46,426 nt of DNA from positions 1-46,426 of the forward strand of contig NZ_SDZL01000019.1 of the NCBI RefSeq assembly GCF_004210735.1, read 5' to 3'. The notes under the pieces were generated by a model. The model worked only from the letters and a program-made list of their open reading frames with translations, was not told the DNA's origin and searched no databases. Position 1 is the first letter of the stretch, and each line of letters begins with the position of its first letter. The stretch is from Brevundimonas sp. GTDB taxonomy: Bacteria; Pseudomonadota; Alphaproteobacteria; Caulobacterales; Caulobacteraceae. Positions 41,837 through 46,426 of the stretch are shown here, piece by piece. A program made the translations under genes and the position numbers.

Positions 41837-42715
41837 TCACCCGAAGATGACGTAAACGAAGGCGAAGAGGAACAGCCACACCACGTCCACGAAATGCCAG
41901 TACCAGGCGGCGGCCTCGAAGCCGAAATGCTTTTGCGGGCTCATCTGGCCGATCAGCAGGCGCAGCAGGCAGACCGCCAGGAAGATGGTGCCGATCAGGA
42001 CGTGGAAGCCGTGGAAGCCGGTCGCCATGAAGAAGATCGAACCGTACAGGCCCGAGTTCACGGCCTCTTCGTTGAAGAAGAGGTTCTCGTGGATGATGTG
42101 GTAATATTCGTAGGCCTGAACGCCGGTGAACAGCACGCCCAGGGCCACGGTGATGCCCAGGCCGATCTTGGCGGCCTTGCGGTCGCCGACCTGAAGCGCG
42201 TGGTGGGCCCAGGTCACGGTCGTGCCCGACAGCAGCAGGATGACGGTGTTCAGCAGCGGCAGGTGCCAGGCGTCCAGCAGTTCGACGCCCTTGGGCGGCC
42301 AGGTCGACCAGGCGGCGGCGGTGTCGGCCCAGGCGGCGATCTCCGGCGTGTGGGCGCGCGATTCATTGAACAGCGCCATGTCGAAGAACATCCAGAAGAA
42401 CGCCGCGAAGAACATGATCTCCGAGGCGATGAACAGGATCATGCCGTAGCGCAGGCCGATCGAGACGACCGGGGTGTGATCGCCCTTCTGGCCTTCCTTG
42501 ATGACGTCCGACCACCAGCCGAACATCGAATACAGGACCCCCGCGAGGCCGGCGAAGAACATCACCTTGTTGCCTTCCGGCAGGCCGAACAGGCCCTTCA
42601 TCCAGACGACGGCGCCCAGCATCATGATCATGGTCGCGGCGGACGCGACCAGGGGCCAGGGGCTGGGATCCACCAGGTGGTAGTCGTGGTGCGGAGCGGC
42701 GTGGGCGTCGGCCAT
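41837..42715 (-). CDS. ctaE: Cytochrome c oxidase subunit III
   Basis: The start ATG 42715 gives 292 residues beginning MADAHAAPHHDYHLVDPSPW, the conserved subunit III N-terminus; the longer open frame is antisense to ctaG sequence character. Seven transmembrane helices contain the conserved FIASEIMFFAAFFWMF (membrane Glu), TVTWAHHALQVGDRKAAK, FMATGFHGFHVLIGTIFL and AAAWYWHFVDVVWLFLFAFVY. It is the third core subunit of aa3-type oxidase at the inner membrane and stabilises the proton-pumping complex. Confidence 0.97.
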   Translation of the reverse strand: MADAHAAPHHDYHLVDPSPWPLVASAATMIMMLGAVVWMKGLFGLPEGNKVMFFAGLAGVLYSMFGWWSDVIKEGQKGDHTPVVSIGLRYGMILFIASEIMFFAAFFWMFFDMALFNESRAHTPEIAAWADTAAAWSTWPPKGVELLDAWHLPLLNTVILLLSGTTVTWAHHALQVGDRKAAKIGLGITVALGVLFTGVQAYEYYHIIHENLFFNEEAVNSGLYGSIFFMATGFHGFHVLIGTIFLAVCLLRLLIGQMSPQKHFGFEAAAWYWHFVDVVWLFLFAFVYVIFG

Positions 42716-42767
42716 TCTCGGGTCTCTTGAAACGGCTAGGGTCGTTTGATGAGGGCTATAGCGCCGC

Positions 42768-43334
42768 CTAGGCGGCGGCGCCAGTGGATTGAGGCGTCGA
42801 AGCGGCGGCGGCCTCGAACCCCTTGGTCGGATAGAAGGTGTAGCTGAGGGTGATTTCAGCCACCCCCTTGGACTCGCGGTCGGTCGCCATCTCGGAGGCC
42901 ACGAAATACTGGACCGGGAAGGCCTTGGTCTCGCCCGGCGCGATTTCCTGCCCCTCGAAGCAGAAGCATTGCAGCTTCTGGAAATAGGGACCGGCGCGTT
43001 CGGGCACGACATTATAGGCGGCGGTGGCGTGGATCGGCTGGTCCGAGGTGTTGGTCACGTCGAAATAGGCCATGCCCGTCTCGCCGATTCGCACCCGCTG
43101 GCTGACCTGCTCGGCCCGGAAGGTCATCGGCAGGTCGCGGACATTGGTGTCGAAGCGGATCAGCACGGTGCGATCCAGCACCTGGGTCGGGGCGGCCTCG
43201 GCCTTCTTCACCGTCCCGTCGAAACCGGTGACCTGACAGAACAGGCGATACAGGGGCACGGCGGCGAAGGCGGCCCCGGTCATGGCCATGACCACGACGC
43301 CGCAGATCAGGGCGATGGCGTTCTTGCGGTTCAA
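42768..43334 (-). CDS. ctaG: Cytochrome c oxidase assembly factor CtaG/Cox11
   Basis: This 188-residue protein has one N-terminal transmembrane helix (~7-27), the conserved VPLYRLFCQVTGFDGT, and the copper-binding motif LQCFCFEGQEIAPGE (Cys123, Cys125). It delivers copper to the CuB site of subunit I. The C-terminal Ala/Ser tail is unremarkable. Its start overlaps the small membrane protein gene by 4 bases (43331-43334), and a 14-bp palindrome GCCGCCTAGGCGGC (42763-42776) covers the stop codon. Confidence 0.96.
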   Translation of the reverse strand: MNRKNAIALICGVVVMAMTGAAFAAVPLYRLFCQVTGFDGTVKKAEAAPTQVLDRTVLIRFDTNVRDLPMTFRAEQVSQRVRIGETGMAYFDVTNTSDQPIHATAAYNVVPERAGPYFQKLQCFCFEGQEIAPGETKAFPVQYFVASEMATDRESKGVAEITLSYTFYPTKGFEAAAASTPQSTGAAA

Positions 43335-43561
43335 GGCGTCATCTCCGCCGGGGGCGGCAGGGCCGGATCGGCGCGATCCAGCGTCGCAGCGGCGGCGGCC
43401 TCGGCCGCGTGGCGAGCTTCCGTGTTGCGGCGCAGGTTCATCACCGTCGTCAGGAAGACCAGAACGATGAAACCGATCAAAGCCAAGGCGATGGCCACGT
43501 TGCGACGCTTGCGCGCACGCGCCTGCTCGTCGGTCAGCTTGATGAAGTTCGGACGGGTCAC
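43331..43561 (-). CDS. Small single-helix membrane protein of the cox cluster
   Basis: This 76-residue protein has a basic N-terminus (TDEQARARKRRNVAIALALI), one transmembrane helix (~22-42, ALIGFIVLVFLTTVMNL) and an Ala/Pro-rich tail. It occupies the place between ctaB and ctaG where alphaproteobacterial clusters encode CoxF-like small proteins. The function is unknown; it may assist oxidase assembly. It overlaps both ctaB (43558-43561) and ctaG (43331-43334) by 4 bases, so it is translationally coupled to both. Confidence 0.85.
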   Translation of the reverse strand: MTRPNFIKLTDEQARARKRRNVAIALALIGFIVLVFLTTVMNLRRNTEARHAAEAAAAATLDRADPALPPPAEMTP

Positions 43562-44532
43562 GTCAGGCCTCCCAGGCCGGGCAACTGCTCGACCAGCAGG
43601 GCCGAGAACAGCGCCATCAGATACAGGATGGAGAAGGCGAACAGGTTCCGGGCCGGTTTGGCCTCGGCCCGGACGTCATACAATGCGGCCTCTCGCCCCA
43701 CCGCCTCAGCCTTGTCCGGCTGATCGCCGGCGCGCGAGCGCCACAGGCGGAACGCGAGGGCCAGGAAGAACAGGCCGCCGAGCGCCGATACGGCCAGATA
43801 GAGGCGCCCGCCCAGACCCGTGAACGCCACGGCCACGGCCACAGGCACGAAGACCAGGCTGTAGATCAGGATCTGCAGGCGCGTGGATTTGGCGCCGCGC
43901 GCCACCGGCATCATCGGTATGCCCGCCCTGGCGTAGTCACCCGCCGAATAGAGGGCCAGCGCCCAGCTGTGCGGCGGGGTCCACAGGAAGATGATCAGGA
44001 ACAGCAGCCACGCCTGCCACGGCGCGTCACCGGTCACGGCGGCCCAGCCGATCACGGGCGGGAAGGCGCCGGCGGCCCCGCCGATGACGATATTCTGCGG
44101 CGTCCGGCGCTTGAGCAGCAGGGTGTAGAAGCCGGCGTAATAGACGATGGTCAGGCCCAGCAGCCCGCCCGCCAGCCAGTTGGTCGTCATGCCCAGCAGC
44201 ATGACCGAGAACACCGACAGGATGACACCATAGGCCATGGCGTCGTTCTTGGGCACCCGGCCGGCGGCGACCGGGCGACCGCGCGTACGGCGCATCAGGG
44301 CGTCGGTCTCGCCCTCCAGCGCCATGTTCAGCGCCCCGGCGGCCCCGGCGCCGACGGCGATGCACAGGATGGCGATGGCCGCCTCAAGGATCGCCAGATG
44401 GCCGGGCGCGACGGCCAGGCCGGTCACGGCGGTGAACACCACCAGCGACATGACGCGCGGCTTCAGCAGCTGGAAGTAGTCTTCCGGCTGGGCGGTCGAA
44501 ACGGTCACGTCTGGCTGTTCAGCTTGGGTCAT
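43558..44532 (-). CDS. ctaB: Protoheme IX farnesyltransferase (heme O synthase)
   Basis: This 324-residue UbiA-family membrane enzyme has nine predicted helices. It has the prenyl-diphosphate-binding segment NMALEGETDALMRRTRGRP and the second conserved region FLWTPPHSWALALYSAGDYARAGIPMMPVARG. It converts heme B to heme O, the precursor of heme A for aa3 oxidase. The ATG at 44532 has no good Shine-Dalgarno, and a hairpin ends only ten bases upstream of it. Confidence 0.97.
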   Translation of the reverse strand: MTQAEQPDVTVSTAQPEDYFQLLKPRVMSLVVFTAVTGLAVAPGHLAILEAAIAILCIAVGAGAAGALNMALEGETDALMRRTRGRPVAAGRVPKNDAMAYGVILSVFSVMLLGMTTNWLAGGLLGLTIVYYAGFYTLLLKRRTPQNIVIGGAAGAFPPVIGWAAVTGDAPWQAWLLFLIIFLWTPPHSWALALYSAGDYARAGIPMMPVARGAKSTRLQILIYSLVFVPVAVAVAFTGLGGRLYLAVSALGGLFFLALAFRLWRSRAGDQPDKAEAVGREAALYDVRAEAKPARNLFAFSILYLMALFSALLVEQLPGLGGLT

Positions 44533-44542
44533 GAAAGGCGAA

Positions 44543-44572
44543 GGCCGCCCTTCCGGTCAGGAAAGGGCGGCC
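44543..44572 (-). promoter_or_regulatory. Hairpin between ctaD and ctaB
   Basis: GGCCGCCCTT (44543-44552) and AAGGGCGGCC (44563-44572) form a perfect 10-bp stem around a 10-base loop in the 63-base gap between ctaD and ctaB. On the minus strand no T-run follows, so it is more likely an mRNA-stabilising or partial-readthrough hairpin than a full terminator. Confidence 0.7.
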
Positions 44573-44595
44573 CCGTGTGCTTCATCCGGTTCGGA

Positions 44596-46248
44596 TCAGT
44601 GGTTGTCCGCCTTGACCACCGGCAGTTCGTTGAACTGGTGGTGCGGCGGTGGCGAGGGCAGGGTCCACTCCAGCGTGGTGGCGCCTTCGCCCCACGGATT
44701 GGCTTCACCCTTGCGGCGACGGATCGCGGCTTCCAGCAGCATGACCATGAAGACGCCGACACCAACGATGGTGATGACATAGCCCCACGAGGAGACCTGG
44801 TTCCACAGGGTGTAGGCTTCCGGATAGTCGATGTAGCGACGCGGCATGCCCTGCAGACCCAGGAAGTGCTGCGGGAAGAAGATCAGGTTCACGCCGACGA
44901 ACATGATCCAGAAATGGGTCGCGCCGAGGAACTCGTTGTACTTCACGCCAAACATCTTCTCGAACCAGTAGTAGAAGCCCGCGAAGATCGAGAAGATGGC
45001 GCCCAGCGACAACACATAGTGGAAGTGCGCCACGACGTAGTAGGTGTCGTGCAGGCTGTAATCCATACCGGCATTGGCCAGAACCACGCCCGTCACCCCG
45101 CCGACGGTGAACAGCAGGATGAAGCCCAGCGCCCAAAGCATCGGCGTCTTGAAGCTGATAGAGCCGCCCCACATGGTGGCGATCCAACTGAAGATCTTAA
45201 CCCCGGTCGGCACCGCAATGATCATCGTCGCGGCCACGAAATAGGCGCGCAGATTGATGCTCATGCCCACGGTGTACATGTGGTGCGCCCACACGATGAA
45301 GCCGATGAAGCCGATGGCGACCATGGCGTACGCCATGGCGAGGTAGCCGAAGATCGGCTTCTTCGAGAAGGTCGAGACGATGTGCGAGACGATGCCGAAG
45401 CCCGGCAGGATCATGATGTACACTTCGGGGTGACCGAAGAACCAGAACAGGTGCTGGTACATCACCGGATCGCCGCCGCCGGCCGGATCGAAGAAGGTGG
45501 TGCCGAAGTTACGGTCCGTCAGCAGCATGGTGATGGCGCCCGCCAGGACCGGCAGCGACAGCAGCAGCAGGAAGGCCGTGATCAACACGCCCCAGGCGAA
45601 CAGCGGCATGCGGTGCAGGGTCATGCCCGGCGCGCGCATGTTGAAGATGGTGGTGATGAAGTTGATCGCGCCCAGGATCGAGCTGGCGCCCGCCATGTGC
45701 AACGAGAAGATGGCCAGATCGAAGGCCGGGCCCGTGTGGCCGGTCGTCGACAGGGGCGGATAGGCCGTCCAGCCCCCGCCAAAGCCCTTGCCCGGCCCGC
45801 CATCGACGAACATCGAGACGCACAGCAGGACGAAGGCGAAGAACAGCATCCAGAACGAGATGTTGTTCATGCGCGGGAAGGCCATGTCCGGCGCGCCGAT
45901 CATGATCGGCGTGAAATAGTTGGCGAAGCCGCCCATGGTCGCCGGCATGACGACGAAGAACACCATGATCAGGGCGTGAGCCGTGACCGTGACGTTGTAG
46001 CCGTGCTTGGACGCCTCAACGATCCCCAGTTGCTGGATGATCGTGCCTTCCTTGAACAACTGGATGCCCGGCTCGGCCAGTTCCCAGCGGATCAGGCCCG
46101 ACAGGGCGCCGCCGATGATGCCGGTAAAGATGGCGAACACCAGATACAGGACACCGATGTCCTTGTGGTTCGTCGACAGGAACCAGCGGGTGAAGAAGCC
46201 CGGCTTGTGGTCGTGGTGATCGTCGTGCGTAGCGATTGCGGTGGCCAT
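44596..46248 (-). CDS. ctaD: Cytochrome c oxidase subunit I (aa3 type)
   Basis: This 550-residue, 12-helix protein starts at ATG 46248 with GAGAG upstream. Conserved elements are [32 protein letters not shown] (D-channel Asp), [17 protein letters not shown] (active-site His-Glu-Tyr), [11 protein letters not shown] (CuB His pair), [17 protein letters not shown] (K-channel Lys) and VAHFHYVLS (heme ligands). It is the catalytic subunit of a proton-pumping aa3 oxidase that reduces oxygen to water. coxB lies 20 bases upstream on the same strand. Confidence 0.98.
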   Translation of the reverse strand: MATAIATHDDHHDHKPGFFTRWFLSTNHKDIGVLYLVFAIFTGIIGGALSGLIRWELAEPGIQLFKEGTIIQQLGIVEASKHGYNVTVTAHALIMVFFVVMPATMGGFANYFTPIMIGAPDMAFPRMNNISFWMLFFAFVLLCVSMFVDGGPGKGFGGGWTAYPPLSTTGHTGPAFDLAIFSLHMAGASSILGAINFITTIFNMRAPGMTLHRMPLFAWGVLITAFLLLLSLPVLAGAITMLLTDRNFGTTFFDPAGGGDPVMYQHLFWFFGHPEVYIMILPGFGIVSHIVSTFSKKPIFGYLAMAYAMVAIGFIGFIVWAHHMYTVGMSINLRAYFVAATMIIAVPTGVKIFSWIATMWGGSISFKTPMLWALGFILLFTVGGVTGVVLANAGMDYSLHDTYYVVAHFHYVLSLGAIFSIFAGFYYWFEKMFGVKYNEFLGATHFWIMFVGVNLIFFPQHFLGLQGMPRRYIDYPEAYTLWNQVSSWGYVITIVGVGVFMVMLLEAAIRRRKGEANPWGEGATTLEWTLPSPPPHHQFNELPVVKADNH

Positions 46249-46268
46249 GGTCTCTCGGGCTCTCGCGC

Positions 46269-46426
46269 TTACTGGGCCGCGGGCGCGGCGGCGGCCGGCG
46301 CGGCGGGAGGGGTCGGGGCGGCGACGGCCGGCGTTTCGGTCGGCGTCGTCGCGGTCTGGGCGGTCGGCGCAGCGTCGGTCGCGGCAGCCGGTGCTCCGGT
46401 CACGCCGGCCGTCGCCGCCCCGACCC
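46269..46426 (-). CDS. Probable cytochrome c oxidase subunit II, C-terminal tail (partial)
   Basis: On the minus strand an open frame enters from the right edge and ends at TAA 46269-46271, 20 bases before ctaD. Its 51 visible residues are almost entirely Ala, Pro, Thr and Gly (ending [17 protein letters not shown]). Subunit II genes precede ctaD in this cluster type, and Ala/Pro-rich C-terminal extensions occur in Caulobacterales CoxB. The visible part contains no CuA motif, so the identification rests on position. Confidence 0.6.
   Translation of the reverse strand, partial: VGAATAGVTGAPAAATDAAPTAQTATTPTETPAVAAPTPPAAPAAAAPAAQ

Overview
The window is a dense, GC-rich stretch of chromosome from an alphaproteobacterium, most likely a Caulobacterales member close to Brevundimonas or Caulobacter. 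This is inferred from strong GC bias at third codon positions, a DUF4908 protein, a large TonB-dependent receptor, and a Caulobacter-type arrangement in which a PdeA-like GEDEF/EAL protein sits beside an aa3 cytochrome oxidase cluster. I see no rRNA, tRNA, CRISPR array or intact insertion sequence. Both ends cut genes: an NfrA-like outer-membrane protein at the left and, probably, the C-terminal tail of cytochrome oxidase subunit II at the right.

Left part (1-6.4 kb): the NfrA-like C-terminus is followed by a small accessory patch (orphan DUF433 protein, McrA-like HNH endonuclease, unknown partner protein). Then come lepA and a secreted protein with four DDFLAPL-type repeats. From 6.6 to 11 kb there is a two-gene RND efflux operon (lipoprotein adaptor and 1025-residue pump) with a clear terminator, convergent with a TonB-dependent receptor gene that has its own terminator. 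NhaA (GTG start) and SelO follow, divergently oriented. After SelO is a 469-base gap with an inverted repeat running into 9-bp direct repeats.

Middle part (17.3-29.9 kb): a DoxX-like membrane protein; a LiuR-like MerR regulator in an operon with a long acyl-CoA dehydrogenase; a small lipoprotein; and a second acyl-CoA dehydrogenase. A GIY-YIG nuclease gene follows, bracketed by inverted copies of a 40-bp palindromic element whose stems differ by compensatory changes. Then rsmE, gshA, a probable Tat-exported HExxH protein, a DUF72 protein, a cupin, a zinc alcohol dehydrogenase, a secreted unknown, phaB and a DUF4908 protein.

Right part (29.9-46.4 kb): gloB is divergent from a compact plus-strand run (methyltransferase, SixA-like phosphatase, DUF952, pyrD, hybrid histidine kinase). 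The kinase gene overlaps the 3' end of a convergent vsr gene. A Prx5-type peroxiredoxin and yqgE follow. The last 9 kb is one minus-strand run in transcription order coxB (partial), ctaD, ctaB, a small membrane protein, ctaG, ctaE, DUF983, SURF1, M16 peptidase, GNAT acetyltransferase, PdeA-like phosphodiesterase. Several junctions there are 4-base stop/start overlaps, so it probably works as an operon for oxidase synthesis and assembly.

Most of the window is ordinary core genome. The best leads are the repeat-flanked GIY-YIG gene, the HNH/unknown pair, the DDFLAPL repeat protein, the antisense overlap of vsr with the kinase gene, and the repeats after selO. All functions are inferred from sequence motifs read by eye; no database search was run.
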